Source: Cunninghamella blakesleeana
Taxonomy: Eukaryota > Mucoromycota > Mucoromycetes > Mucorales > Cunninghamellaceae
Direction: 5' to 3'
NCBI GenBank assembly: GCA_017871115.1
Contig: JAFCIZ010000006.1
Span: forward strand, 3,658,001-3,722,000
DNA length: 64,000 nucleotides
Shown here: positions 52,099-63,632 of the stretch, piece by piece
Layout of the letters: each line of letters starts with the position of its first letter
Position numbering within the stretch: position 1 is the first letter of the stretch
Notes under the pieces: model-generated
The model's input: only the letters and a program-made list of their open reading frames with translations
Told to the model about the DNA's origin: nothing
Database searches by the model: none
Translations under genes and position numbers: made by a program

Positions 52099-53034
52099 TT
52101 GATATTTCTTTAACCATAATGATCGACATTGTTGACTACATACAAGATGGACAATAGGAATAGATTGATTTTTAATAATTTGATGCTGTATTAAAGGAAT
52201 ACCGTTAAAGTATAATAACGTATCACATTGTTCACAGTGATTATATAATGTAAAAGAATGATGAGAAGAATTATATTGCTCTATGATTGAAAAAGGTAAA
52301 TAATGCATTTGTTCTTTTTGTAAATGAGGTGCAACCCTTTGAAAACATAAATCACGTAAGGGCGGAATGATGCTAGTATTATTATTAAATGATAACTGAT
52401 CATGAAATAAATTATCATCTAGCCAAAGTTGTTTTAATGATCCATAAGGTAATCCATAGGGTAAATAAGTTAATTGATTGGCTGTGATGTCTAGTTCGTT
52501 CAATTCTTTTAATAACCCTAGTTGGTACGGTAACCTTTTTAATTGATTATTATATAAATAAAGTTGTTGTAAATGTTTTAATTGTCCTATCCGCTCAGAT
52601 ATTTCCGTCAACTGATTATGTCCTAAATTTATTTCCTTTAAATTCTCTAATTGCCATAATTCTATAGGTAAGCTGGTTAAGTGATTATTTTGTAACAATA
52701 TACTTGTTAAATGAATAAAATATGAAGTTGGTGCTGAAATAATCTAAAAAGAAAAAAGAAAAAAAATAAAAATAAAAATAGAAAGAGAGAAGGAATGAAT
52801 ACATATATTAGGAGAGAGACTTTTTATTGTATATTGTATGTTTAGTATTTTTATTTTAGTTTACTTTACAAACGAGTTTAATTGTCTATATGCAAAGGAA
52901 GCCTTTTTAGTAAAACTAATTGTTTGAATAGGTTTTCTTTTTTCATTAGGTTGTGATTGTATGTAAAAGGTGGCAGTACAACCTTGAAGATACCATAAAG
53001 AAACTGAATAATAGGCTGTTAAAGTTTCGTCCAT
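52048..53034 (-). CDS. Leucine-rich repeat protein with C-terminal cysteine motif and Asn tail
   Basis: Two exons, 53034-52870 and 52743-52048, phase 0; 286 residues. Residues about 65-170 hold five or six typical LRRs of about 23 residues (LPIELWQLENLKEINLGHNQ, LKHLQQLYLYNNQLKRLP, LKELNELDITANQLTYLP). After them comes a cysteine-containing region with CEQCDTLL and CSQQCRSLW, a likely zinc site. The protein ends in sixteen Asn encoded by a pure AAT repeat read to a stop. The 55-residue head is unremarkable. Small LRR proteins of this form serve as binding platforms; no specific family identified. Divergent from the gene at 53218. Confidence 0.87.
52051..52098. repeat. ATT16 microsatellite inside the LRR gene
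   Basis: Forty-eight bases of uninterrupted ATT, read on the minus strand as AAT codons (sixteen Asn) immediately before the stop. Length changes by whole units only alter the tail, whereas a one-base slip would put TAA in frame. Confidence 0.9.
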
Positions 53035-53217
53035 ATAGTTTTAAAAAAAAATAAGAAAGAGATAGATTTAAAAAAAATAGGCTGGATTTAAATTTTCCAA
53101 TTTTTTTTTGACTTTGAAGCGCAACAACTTTTTTTTTTTTTCCATTAACTCCTTTTATATTCTTTTTACTCTTTTTTTACTATATATATTAGTATTTTAA
53201 TTATAAAAATTAGCTGG
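53035..53217. promoter_or_regulatory. Short divergent promoter (183 bp)
   Basis: Separates the outward-facing starts at 53034 (-) and 53218 (+). It has A-runs near the minus start, a short mixed patch TGACTTTGAAGCGCAACAA at 53109-53127 flanked by T-runs on both sides, and a T-rich stretch before the plus start. The patch between poly-T tracts is the likely factor-binding core, possibly shared. Confidence 0.5.
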
Positions 53218-54888
53218 ATGCATTATAATTTTACATTACGTAGACGACCTTCTAAAACGAGTTATACAGATGACGATGATCAGTTAAGTAGAATGTCTGA
53301 TGTAGAAGAAGGTCCTCCGCAACCTTTTGTCCGACGTCGATCGTCTTGCTCTTCTATTCCTGCTTCACCTTCTTCTTCATATAAAATGAGTGTTGATTCA
53401 GATGATGCTCGTTCCATCTCTTCTGTAACAACTGCTAATGGAAATAATAACAATAATAATAATAATAACAATAATAGATATCGGCATCGTATATTAAGGC
53501 ATTGGCAAAACGAAACAACGGATATACTACCACCTTCTATCACAATAGGATCACCTTTTAATAATAATAGTAGTAGTAGCTCTAATATGAATAGCAGTAA
53601 TAATATGAGTAATAATAATACAGCCAATAATAATAATAGCAATAGTAATAATTCACAACAATCAATATTATGGCAAACAAATACTTCACTTTCTTCTACT
53701 TTGCGCCAAAATAATGATATGAAGATAACTAATAACCGAAATAACAACTGCGATAGTATGTTGGATAACACTTCTCCTAACACACCTTTAACGAAACCAT
53801 CGCCCTCACCTTTAAACCAGCAACAACAACAGCAACAACAGCAGCAAATAATAAAATCAATGGAATTTGATAGTATAAAACCTTCCACTTCTACATCATC
53901 TTCATCTTTACGTACAAGCCGATCTACTTCCTCCTTATCTATCAACCATTCAAAAGATCCAGAAAGAAGAATTGTAAGACGATCATCTTTATTGCCCAAA
54001 TCAAAAGCTTTATCCAGAGTGATTCATCAAACAGAGGTAAACTATATATAATAATAAAGCAATAAAAATATATAAAATATACAAAAGATTTAATATGGAT
54101 GATCAGTATGGGCAATAATCAAATTGTAACTATAATCATAATTTTATAGGAAGAAACTCATTTATCTGAATTAGAAATGCGTAGAGAACAATGTACAACT
54201 CAACAATTAAAAGAAAATAACGGGCAAGATTTGAATTCTATTCGACCGCCACCTGCTAATTGGATTCATTTATCAGCTTCAGCCATGTCACCTATTGTTC
54301 CTCATACATCCTTATCTACTTCATCAATTCCTTCTTCTACATCTTCTTCTCCTTCAATGATACCCTATCAAAGTTCTAAATTAAACCCTGAACTTGAAAT
54401 GACGGTAAGTTTATTCATTCAATTATATATATATACATATATAGCTTAACTGATTTACCATATTAAAAATATCTTTTATTTTATTTTATATATATATAGA
54501 ATTTTCAATTTGATAATTTACCTTCACCTATACAATCTATATCCTCCTCATTTCGAAGTGTTAAAAGAAAAGGTAATATATATTTAAAAATAAATAAATA
54601 AAATAAAATAAACTACAGGAACTAATACTACATTTTTTATTGATTTTTATTATAGCTTCGGAGGACAGATTAGATAGCTTTTTTACAACTACATCCTCAT
54701 CAGCATCATTAAAACGCCGAGCCGTTTCGCCTTCTATTTCATTAACAGGATCCCCCGTTTTAACAGCCATGGCTAGTCCTCCTACTTCCAATGCGGCTGC
54801 TCGTGCTCAACAAAAACCTAATCAAAATAGTGGATTTAATTTATATGAAGCAAGCGGTGGCCTTAGTCGCATGTCTTTAAGTGAATAA
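53218..54888 (+). CDS. Unknown Ser/Asn-rich, probably nuclear protein
   Basis: Four exons, 53218-54036, 54150-54404, 54500-54572, 54656-54888; 459 residues. Almost the whole protein is disordered: Arg/Ser-rich start, Asn runs at about 78-86 and 117-148, a Gln run near 201-209, Ser-rich stretches, and a last exon with SPSISLTGSPVL and FNLYEASGGLSRMSLSE. Basic clusters (RRRSS, RRIVRRSSLLPKSK, KRKASEDR, LKRRAVSP) look like nuclear localisation signals and kinase sites, and Ser-Pro pairs are frequent. The last 80 residues are less repetitive and may be the conserved part. No family recognised; a phosphorylated nuclear regulator is a guess. Confidence 0.82.
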
Positions 54889-55523
54889 AAAAAAAGTATA
54901 CCTATTTATATATATATATATATATCTTTTGTATATTTTATTACCTATATATATATAAACGTAAATATAAATATAAATTAATACATAAATACAAATATAT
55001 TAATTTATAATAAAATGTTTATAACAAAATAATAATAAAAAGAATACTGTTTTTTTTTTATTTTTGTATGATTAGTGTAAAATATAAAAATATTTAATAT
55101 ATTGATTATATCAAATGATTAATAAAAAAATTATACACAAATGTACGTATATAGTTATTGTATTTATCTATATATAAATATATAGAAAGTATGTAAAATT
55201 TGTATGTAAATATATAACACTAACGAAATGGAATGAGATTTTTTTGTTTCTTTTTTTTCTTTTGTTGTGATTGTAGTTCTCTTTTTTTTTTTTTTTTTTT
55301 TGTTTTGCAAGAGGAAGGGTACTTAAATAAAAATTAAAATTAAAAAATCAAAAATGAAATAAGAATAATAAAATTTGATAATATATATGAATATATATAA
55401 TTAAAAGGAAAAAGAAAAAAAAGGAAGAGATGGGGTTTAAAGAATAGATTATATATAAAAATGAAATAGTAATAATAAAAATAATAAAACGAAAAAAAAA
55501 ATGATAACAATGTAAATATTTTT
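54889..55523. other. Convergent intergenic region
   Basis: Between the stop codons of the plus gene ending at 54888 and the minus BTB gene ending at 55524. TA and AAT tracts, T-runs (55279-55300) and AATAAA hexamers. No gene or RNA seen. Confidence 0.5.
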
Positions 55524-57017
55524 TTAAGGACGAATCACTTTGACAGACACCTCACCATCATTAAAACGTAAAGTGACCGTCACACCATCATTAGCTTCCA
55601 ACATAGATTCTCTTAAAGCAATTACTTTTTTAGCAAATTCAAAACGTTGCATAGGATCTCTTACACATAAATGATCATGCTCAATACATTTTTCCAATAA
55701 TCCTAAAGGTAAATGGGAATACACATGAGCCAAATCCATATAATTATCCCCATAAAAGCTTTCCAATTGAACAGGTAGTGTTTGTGTTAAATAATGAATT
55801 CCAAAGGACATGGAAGCAGACATAGTGGAATGTTTTTGATTGTTCCCATTCTTTTTATTTTTATTCTTTTCATCACCCTTTTCATTTTCATTTTCATTTT
55901 TATCCATAGGTGGTGTAATGATGGAGGTCGTTTGATCAAGATAAGGTAACCAAAATAAAATTGTTTCAAAATTCCATTCATGTCGAAGTGCGTCATAAAT
56001 CATACTAGTTAAAGATTGAATATCTAAATAATCTGCTACATCCAACATAGCTAATAAATTACGTGGTCTTGCAAATAAATACATAATATCTTGAATTGTC
56101 ATGGGTCGATAAAGGTGACTTAGGACAGTGGTCATGACTTCTTCAGTTACAGAGGATGGTAAATCGTGAAATGTAAGATGATATTTGATTTTATTTTTCT
56201 TTATAGGATGATGTTGTTGATGGTTCATTTTATTTTTTTCTTCTTGAAGTAATCCATAAAATATAGGTGATCGTGCAAGGATAATGGCATGCAATGAAAA
56301 AGATTTATTTATCTGAGTCACTTCTACTACTGTATCAGCAAATCGACCTATTTTTTAAAAAAGATAAAATAAAATAAAATAATAATAAAAAAAGGTTATA
56401 TATATTAGTATTTTTACCATGTCGATTACTCATTATCTATACTGTTATTATTATTTACCTTGTTTAAAACCATATTGATATAAATAGTCACCATATTCTT
56501 GATCAATAGTAATAATATTGGGATTCAATAACGTTTGTTGCTGTTGTTGTTGTTGAAGTTGTTGTTGTTGCTGTTGCTGAGGGAACATTTGAGTAGGATG
56601 TGGGTGAGGTGGTGGAGGTGGAGGTTGATGATGGTGGTGTAGATGATGTTGAAGAGGAGGAGGGTGGTGAGGATGGTGAGGTGGTGGTGGATGATGTGGA
56701 TGATGTTGAAGGTGTAAGTTGGAAAGATGTGGAGGAGGAGGAGCCATCGTCATAGGAGGATTAGTAGTTGTATAATAACCAGATAAATGAGAAGGTGGAG
56801 GTGGAGGTGGTGGAGGTAAAGTAGTTGGTAGCGGATGATGAGCTAATGGAGGAGTACCTGTATATTGATTACCAGCTGGTGTTGTATTTGTTCCTGCAGT
56901 AGCTACCATCATTGGTATTGGCATCGTGGCTGCTCCATTCATAAAAGGAGGCGAGTAATAATAGTCTGCATTTCCATAATGGTGAGAATTATCACCAGCC
57001 ATAAATGGTGTAGGCAT
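55524..57017 (-). CDS. BTB/POZ domain protein with Pro/His/Gln-rich N-terminus
   Basis: Two exons, 57017-56459 and 56347-55524; 460 residues. The first 165 residues are low complexity: Pro runs at about 68-76, alternating Pro/His stretches at about 105-145, then Gln runs at about 147-162. A BTB/POZ domain begins near 175 (YGDYLYQYGFKQGRFADTVV, then FSLHAIILARSPIFYGLL) and continues to about 300 (LSHLYRPMTIQD, LLAMLDVADYLDIQSLT). It is interrupted near 215-230 by a Lys/His-rich insert, with a second Lys/Asn-rich insert around 330. BTB domains dimerise and often link substrates to Cul3 ubiquitin ligases; no kelch or zinc-finger partner domain is present. The intron splits the start of the BTB domain. 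Confidence 0.88.
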
Positions 57018-57981
57018 TCAATATATTTATTTTTATTTTTTCTACCTATATATAAAAAAAAAGATTGATTTATATACAAAAATTATTAAAATAAAATATA
57101 TATAGGAAGAAAAAAAAATATATATATAAAGGAACAATGGAAAAAAAAAAAAAAAAAGGGAGTTTGATTTTTTATCTTTTTACATTAAAGTCACAAACCC
57201 TGGATAATTCTATAACCGTGATTGAAATATTTTGTTGACCAAAAGATTTACTATTATATATTATTGCTATTGTTTTAAATATAAAAGTTAACTATTGCAT
57301 ATAAAGATATTTTTTTTCAACGTTTAGTTTTTTAAGAATAGATAAGATTTGATGCATATATTTTTTACAATATAAATTGAAAAGGAATATTTTTTTCTTA
57401 AAAATTACCATTGCATACCAAAATAAAGGTTTTTTTTTGACCAAAAATAAACTATATTAAGACTTTATCAATTACTAGAAATGCAAGATATACCGGAATT
57501 TTACACGTAAATATAAATTTTTTTATAGTAAATTAAATAATATATATATAACTCGAAGCAATACATATTTAAACATATGGTCATACGATATGTATATTTA
57601 AATTAATAAATAAAACTAGTCAGTTAAACTAAATTTTAAATGATTTCTTGAAAAGGAATAGATATGATTTATATTCTTTTGGACCACATTTACTCCATTT
57701 AATTGGGTTGGAATAAATACATAATCTTTTTTTATACATATAATTAAAAAAGCTGTTGTTCTACTTTTTATTTTTGCATAACTACTTGTTGTATCAAAGT
57801 AAAAAATAAAAGTTAAGCAAAACTCAGTTTCCTTTTATAGATTTGCGCTTCGGAAAACATAAAAAAGTTTATTTTATTTTTTTTGCTACTTCGCTTCTAC
57901 TTCGGTCTATTTTAAAAAACACTATAAACTTTATAAGACTTTGCTAATTCATATAAATTACTATTTTTTTTTTAAAAAAAA
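57018..57981. other. Divergent intergenic region (964 bp)
   Basis: Between the outward starts of the BTB gene and the small membrane-protein gene. AT-rich; a mixed patch near 57838-57910 and a T10/A8 junction (57964-57981) run right up to the ATG at 57982. No ORF beyond noise. Confidence 0.5.
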
Positions 57982-58483
57982 ATGATACCTAGACTTCCAC
58001 CCTTTTTATTAATAGCCTTAGGTAGTGCTTCAGCTTTTGGGATTAAAAAGCTATTGGATAATTTAGAAACAAAAGCTATAGCAGGATCACCTGAACAACA
58101 GCAACAAGCTATACGACGATTACAAATGACTCGAAGAGCTGGATGGGTAGCTGCAGGATCTGTTTTAATTACAGCTGGCTATTATGGTAAGATAGATGGA
58201 TGAATGTTAAAAAATAAAAATAAGGTAGTTTGTATTTTTGTTTATTATATAATAATATACCATTATATTGTATTTATAATATTTTTATAAAGGATATCAT
58301 TCTTGGAAAGAAAGACCTAGTCCTTCAGTAGTAACAATAGAAAATGACCCTAGTTTTTATGAAAATCAATATGCTACTCGAGATAAGCATAATAAAGAAA
58401 CAGATAAGATACTCGAGGAAAAAGAGCGCCAAAAAGAAGCCCTAAACTTACAACGTTTACAGCATGAATATACAAGTAAATAA
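57982..58483 (+). CDS. Small two-helix membrane protein (unknown)
   Basis: Two exons, 57982-58186 and 58293-58483, joined to complete a Gly codon; 131 residues. The first hydrophobic segment (PFLLIALGSASAFGIKKLL, about 6-24) acts as signal anchor. A second lies at about 53-70 (GWVAAGSVLITAGYYGYH). The loop between them is Gln/Arg-rich (QQQQAIRRLQMTRR). A highly charged C-terminal helix (residues 90-131, with TDKILEEKERQKEALNLQRL) would form a coiled coil. The short basic-flanked helices would suit a mitochondrial inner-membrane protein or assembly factor, but I recognise no family. Confidence 0.8.
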
Positions 58484-58532
58484 ATTAATATTTAAATAAA
58501 CCATTGTTATTACCATTATTATTCTATTGTAC

Positions 58533-58570
<38 letters not shown>

Positions 58571-59465
58571 TAAATTGTTCAAAATATTGTTCAAAATATT
58601 TAAAATAAAAGTGTAAATAAAACGATTTATTATTATTATTTTTGCAAGATACGAAAAAGAAATTTTTGATCCGGGGTAAGATACTTGATAATTAGCATTA
58701 ATCACCATCAGTTGATGTTTTTTATTGTTTTATTTTTATTTTTATTTCTTGGCTTACCATTATCCAAATATATATGTTATCCCTAAAAATTAAAATAAAA
58801 AACGTGATGTCTTAATAAAATATCTAAATTTAAGTGTGTGTCCGAATTTGTAGTAACTTTTTTTTTTTTTGGTGACGATATCACAATAAATCGGTCATTT
58901 AAAAAAAAGATCTCTTTTATTACATTGATCAACATTTCATCATATAAAAATAAAAGAAATAATTATCATTTAGATCAAGTTCATAAACTAAAATAAATGA
59001 GAGAGAAATAAATACAAACCAAAATATAGTATGATTATTATTATAAGACTAAAATTTAATTTTTTACCAAAGGGTCTGTGTTAAAATGAGTATAAATCGG
59101 TCTTTATTGATTGATTTAGAGAGAAAAGAATATGCGCGCCAAGGTATTACAAACCTAATATATGCTTTTTTTATAAACGATCATTTTTTTTTTTATGATT
59201 ATTATTATTTTTTCTCCTATCAACCCTCCCGTCACTTTTTTATTTGATATTTTTATTATTATTATATTTTTTTTATTTTTTTATTTTTTTTTTATATAAA
59301 TATTACCCAACTTTTTCACTCCCTTTCTTCTTTTTCTCTTTTCCCTTAATTTTTTTATTTTATTATTATTTTTATTGTGTATATTATAATTTTTATATAA
59401 CTCTTTTTACTTTTTTTTATTTTTATATTATTTTACTTTATTAAGTACACATAAGTTTATACAAA
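58484..59465. other. Intergenic region (0.98 kb)
   Basis: TA repeat at 58548-58570, T-runs, and a GCGCGCCAAGG patch at 59134-59144 that reads as an E2F/MBF-like TTGGCGCGC on the minus strand. The T-rich run 59190-59445 yields only Phe/Tyr noise frames. Probably holds the promoter of the gene at 59466. Confidence 0.45.
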
Positions 59466-61127
59466 ATGATATTAAGTTCAACTATAACCTTATTTTTAAA
59501 TATTTACCTTGTAACCTCATTACTACGGCCTATAATGACCATGGATATTACATATCACTGTTATTGCAATATAGGAAAAATGATTCAAGATAATAATAAT
59601 AAGGGCAAAAATAATTCCATACAAAACTATACTCACTTAACAAGTCGACTGATTACCTTATTAGTACGTACCTTTATTTTGCTATGCTTATTACTGTGTA
59701 AAGCTATAAAAGAAGACTACCATGAACATATTCAACCTGCTTTAACAAAAATTTCAAATGATAATAAAATAAAAAAGATTAAAACACAAATAATAAATAA
59801 TGAAAATAACAACAAACAACAACAAACAATTATCACAAATAATAATAATAATAATAATAATCAAACAATAGTACCAGCACCATCAACCTCCTCCGTCATT
59901 TTGCCCAATGATGATAATAATAAGAATGGCAATAACAATAATAATGACACAATGACTGAAAAGGAAATTATAATGGAATCGATCCCTACCATCACTCCAT
60001 TAAAAATGGAGTCAGCTGCTTCATCAATGAAAAGTCAAAGTGTTACTTCCTCACCCTTATTGTTACCCACTCCTCCATGTGAAGAAGAAGAAAATGGTGA
60101 AGAAAAAGAACCTGAACAAGATAAACAAACAAAGCAAGATGATGTTGTGCAACATGAATCACCTGATTTTAGTCTTTTAAATAATAATAATAACAACTCT
60201 CCTCCTTCTTTAACTACCGTATTAATCAATGATCCTCCCTCCTCTTTATTAGTATCTTCTCAGCAACAAAATGAACCTATTGTTCAGCAAGAACAAGACG
60301 AAAAGGAAATAGTAAAAGATGAAGAAAATGAAGAAGATAATCATTCCATAAAAACAAAAATTCCATCTATAGCATCTCTTTCATCTTCTAACGTACAAAC
60401 TATGACTGATTCTATTGACACTAAACATAATGATCAAATACAAAAGGAAAAAGAGATACCAATGACTCATAACGAACATGGTGATGATATAAAGGAAAAG
60501 GTAATTTTAAATACATTGGACAACGATAAAGCGCTACCAAAATTGGATATCAAAGAAGAAAAAGAAGATCAATATATCCCTACTCAAGAAATCAATAAGA
60601 ACCATTCATCTCCAGTAGTGGAAGAATTACAACCTCTTAATGAAAAGAATACTGATTTATTGAAAGAAAACGAGGGTAATGCTGAAGAAAAAGAAAAAGA
60701 AACCAAGGTATCGATGGAAACAAAGGAGCCAGAAGTAGTAAAAGAAGAAAATAAAATTCAACAAGATGAAAAAGAAGATAAAATGAAAAAAGAAAATAAT
60801 GTTCAGTTAAAAACTTTAGCAGCTGGATCTACTATCAATAACCAACTTGAATCAAACTTATCTAATGGTTTCTTACAGCATGATCCTAAACAACAACCAC
60901 AACAACAACAACCAGCTTCTATAACTCCTCGATCATCTACTTCTACTACACATACTACTACTGATACAAAAATGGATCACCGTAAGTCATCCACTTCTCT
61001 TCGTTCCAATATAACAATGTCTACTTCTACTTCTTCAAGTTTATCAAAGAAGCTTCAATCTAAATTAAAAAACCCTGGAAAAAAATTAAGTAAATTATTT
61101 AACAAATCTAAAAAGGAAAAAATCTAA
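59466..61127 (+). CDS. Unknown membrane-anchored, Glu/Lys-rich protein
   Basis: Single exon, 553 residues. Two hydrophobic segments lie at the start (about 2-22 and about 62-80, ITLLVRTFILLCLLLCKAI) with Cys residues between them. The rest is a long hydrophilic tail. It has Asn runs near 110-165, a Glu/Lys-rich charged region (about 205-460) with Ser/Thr/Pro patches, and a strongly basic end, LQSKLKNPGKKLSKLFNKSK. The basic end could bind acidic lipid or nucleic acid. No family recognised. An upstream exon cannot be excluded because the first segment starts directly at the ATG. Confidence 0.7.
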   Translation: MILSSTITLFLNIYLVTSLLRPIMTMDITYHCYCNIGKMIQDNNNKGKNNSIQNYTHLTSRLITLLVRTFILLCLLLCKAIKEDYHEHIQPALTKISNDNKIKKIKTQIINNENNNKQQQTIITNNNNNNNNQTIVPAPSTSSVILPNDDNNKNGNNNNNDTMTEKEIIMESIPTITPLKMESAASSMKSQSVTSSPLLLPTPPCEEEENGEEKEPEQDKQTKQDDVVQHESPDFSLLNNNNNNSPPSLTTVLINDPPSSLLVSSQQQNEPIVQQEQDEKEIVKDEENEEDNHSIKTKIPSIASLSSSNVQTMTDSIDTKHNDQIQKEKEIPMTHNEHGDDIKEKVILNTLDNDKALPKLDIKEEKEDQYIPTQEINKNHSSPVVEELQPLNEKNTDLLKENEGNAEEKEKETKVSMETKEPEVVKEENKIQQDEKEDKMKKENNVQLKTLAAGSTINNQLESNLSNGFLQHDPKQQPQQQQPASITPRSSTSTTHTTTDTKMDHRKSSTSLRSNITMSTSTSSSLSKKLQSKLKNPGKKLSKLFNKSKKEKI

Positions 61128-61174
61128 AAAAAATTAAATAAGCTGGAATGTATACTTTGTATATTTATATATTT

Positions 61175-61212
<38 letters not shown>

Positions 61213-61562
61213 TTATTATTATTATCATCAATATTATTATTATTATTATTATCTTTTTTAACCTTTTTTTATAATTTAATGAATTTTATATATATTTAAA
61301 TAAGTACATAATTAAAAAAATCTTTTATAGTATAGTTTTCTTTCTTTTTTTTGTTAATAAATAATTAAATATGTCATATTTTCTCCTTTTTTTAAAATAA
61401 TAATAATTACAATTAAAATGATTATAAAGCATGGAACAACCATATGGTTTGATTTTATTATATAGATGAACCATTTTTATTAAAGAAATTCAAGAATTAC
61501 TTTTTAATATTTTTGTTTTTTAAATATATAGAATGGAACAGTATTGATAAATCATAATAAAA

Positions 61563-61712
61563 TTAAAGGGCCACCACAGTTTTTAATAGCTGACAACTGA
61601 CTTTTTTTTTTTTTTACCGAAATGGTTTGTTAGGTTTGCAGATATATTCAAAAGGGTATGGGTTAGGAGCAATAGGAGGAGGCCCAGGTCGATTAGGTTT
61701 ACTTTTTGGCAT
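61563..61712 (-). CDS. Candidate 42-residue proline-rich protein
   Basis: Exon 1 at 61712-61618 encodes 31 codons plus two bases with a marked non-noise composition (SKPNRPGPPPIAPNPYPF, then EYICKPNKPF). Joined to 61596-61563 through a very short GT..AG gap of 21 nt it gives CQLLKTVVAL and a stop. Read without splicing it stops two codons later (32 residues in all). A 21-nt intron is implausibly short, so the unspliced 32-residue form (61712-61614) is the simpler reading. Pro/Asn content in AT-rich DNA suggests selection, but no family is recognised. Confidence 0.35.
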
Positions 61713-62185
61713 GATGATGACTGATATTTTATTACACTTTGATAATAAAAAAAGAATTAAAAATAATAAGAAAAAGTAAAAAACGAAATTATATTTATAC
61801 TTTTAAGAAAGATAACTATTGACGACCATTATAAGTTTTCTATTTTTAACAATGGAACTATTATATTTTCGTATCAAAAAGTGGTTAATCAAAATAAAAC
61901 AAAGGAACAGTTTCTATTTTACTAATATTATTATTAATTATCAATATAGTTGTCAAAATATAAGCATAATTTTATACTTCGTATTTGAACTTACTCGTTG
62001 TTCTTTTATTTTATCAAGTGTATTATCACATATAACATTTTATACTCGAATTAACGTGATATAATTTTTACAAGAGATTAACTGTACAAAGCTTTAATAT
62101 ATTTTTTTGAATTAGTGAATAATTAAAACTCATTTTTTTTTTTTTTGTACCTATGGAGAAAAAATAAAATTTGAGTTTTTAATTT

Positions 62186-62193
62186 TTTGGCGC
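62186..62193 (+). promoter_or_regulatory. E2F/MBF-like site upstream of PLP2
   Basis: TTTGGCGC, a match to the TTTSSCGC core of E2F-type G1/S factors, 61 bases before the ATG at 62254. It is one of few GC clusters in this intergenic region. Function is inferred from the consensus only. Confidence 0.35.
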
Positions 62194-62253
62194 TTTCTCT
62201 CCTCTTCCACTTTTTATTTTTATTTTTTTTTATTAAAATATAGATTAAATATA

Positions 62254-63290
62254 ATGGATGATCCAAATGCTGATACAGAATGGTATGAAAATTATTTGAT
62301 ATATATAAATATTTGTACGGTTGCATTTATCTAATAATAATAAAATAATAATAGTTGTAAAGGCAATAATAATGGTAGCAGTAATAACAGTTCGTATTCT
62401 ATTTCTATTTACTTGTTTATTTTTATTTAGGAATGATATTCTTCGTGCCAAGGGAATTTTACCACCAAAGGATGAACAAACCAAGGATGAAATAGAAGAT
62501 ATGTATGCTGATGCTTTAAGAGCCCGTATAGAAGAAGAACAAAGTTTAGATAAAAAAACCTTGGATGAATTGGATGAATTAGAAGATGATATAGAAGATG
62601 ATCGTATTTTATTAGAATATAGGTATATATATATATATATATATGTTAAAATAAAAGAAAAAATAATGATAAATAATTAAAAGCGAATATATATCATGGT
62701 AAATGATGATTGTCGTTTGTTTAACTAAACCAGTTTATTCATGTATATACATGTTATTTTTACAACATAAATATAATAGACAAAAACGTATACAGGAAAT
62801 GCAAAATGAAGCCATGAAGAATAAATATGGAAATGTGACCCAGATTAGTAAACCTGAGTTTGTGAAACAAGTAACCGAAGCAAGTAAAGAATGTTCAGTG
62901 GTTGTTCATTTATATCAAGAATATATCCCAGCCTGTCAATTAATGAATCAACACTTAGTAGCCTTGGCGGAACAATATAAACAAACTAAATTTGTAAAAA
63001 TCATAGCAGATCAATGTATTCCCAATTATCCTGATCGTAATGTCCCTACCCTTTTAGTTTATGGTCAAGGTGATATCCAAGCTAACTTAGTTGGGGCTGT
63101 TCAATTTGGTGGTATGAACATGACAAAAAAAGGAATTCAATCGTTATTATCTCGTTATAGCGCTTTACCTCCTCCCCCTTCTGATAATGATGATGCCAAG
63201 GATAAGAAGAAATCCATTTATCGTACCCAAGCTACGGCAGCTCTAAGTAGTGATGAGGAAGAGGAGGATGACGATCGTGGGTATTATTAA
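62254..63290 (+). CDS. PLP2: Phosducin-like protein (PLP2/PDCL3)
   Basis: Three exons, 62254-62282, 62431-62622, 62780-63290; 243 residues. It follows the phosducin-like group 2 layout: [20 protein letters not shown], a helical domain with LDELEDD and ILLEYRQKRIQEM, then a thioredoxin-like fold (about 95-205) with VVVHLYQEYIPACQLMNQHL, KIIADQCIPNYPDRNVPTLL and the tail LVGAVQFGGM. The C-terminus is acidic (SSDEEEEDDD). The protein is a cytosolic co-chaperone of the CCT/TRiC chaperonin, helping fold actin and tubulin. It is essential in yeast. The first exon is only 29 nt. Confidence 0.95.
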
Positions 63291-63632
63291 ATTGTAACCA
63301 TTTTTTTATTTTTTTTTATTTGATTATTGTTATTGAATATTATATATATGTACAGATAACTTATTACAATATATAAGTAAAAAAAAAAATTGATAATAAT
63401 GATAATGATATAGAGTAATTTATTTATTATTGTCTGTTGAATATTAAATATATATGTACAAATAAATAAATAAAAAGGAGAGAAAACTTATAGTAATGGT
63501 AATGATAACCCAGTTATAAAATGATTTATTACTTAATCTTTATTATTTATCATGGATAATATATGTATATGCATAAAAAAACTTCCACATTATAGTTATT
63601 AACAGCACCTTATTATACTATTTTTTTTTTTT
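63291..63632. other. Convergent intergenic region
   Basis: Between the PLP2 stop and the stop of the minus-strand gene at the window edge. AT-rich with ATAATGATAATGATA and AAATAAAT tracts. No other feature seen. Confidence 0.5.

Larger units (their letters stand above)
61128..62253. other. Intergenic region around the small minus-strand candidate
   Basis: TA and ATT repeats at 61181-61250, then A/T-rich DNA. Only the small candidate at 61563-61712 and the E2F-like site before PLP2 stand out. The plus-strand frame at 61819-62064 is Ile/Phe/Ser noise without a domain. Confidence 0.45.

Noticed and set aside
59190..59445. 66-codon Phe/Tyr ORF just before the 59466 gene, considered as an upstream exon
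   Set aside because: Pure T-rich noise with no splice site joining it in frame to 59466.
61819..62064. 81-codon plus-strand ORF
   Set aside because: AT-noise composition, no recognisable feature, lies within the promoter region of PLP2.
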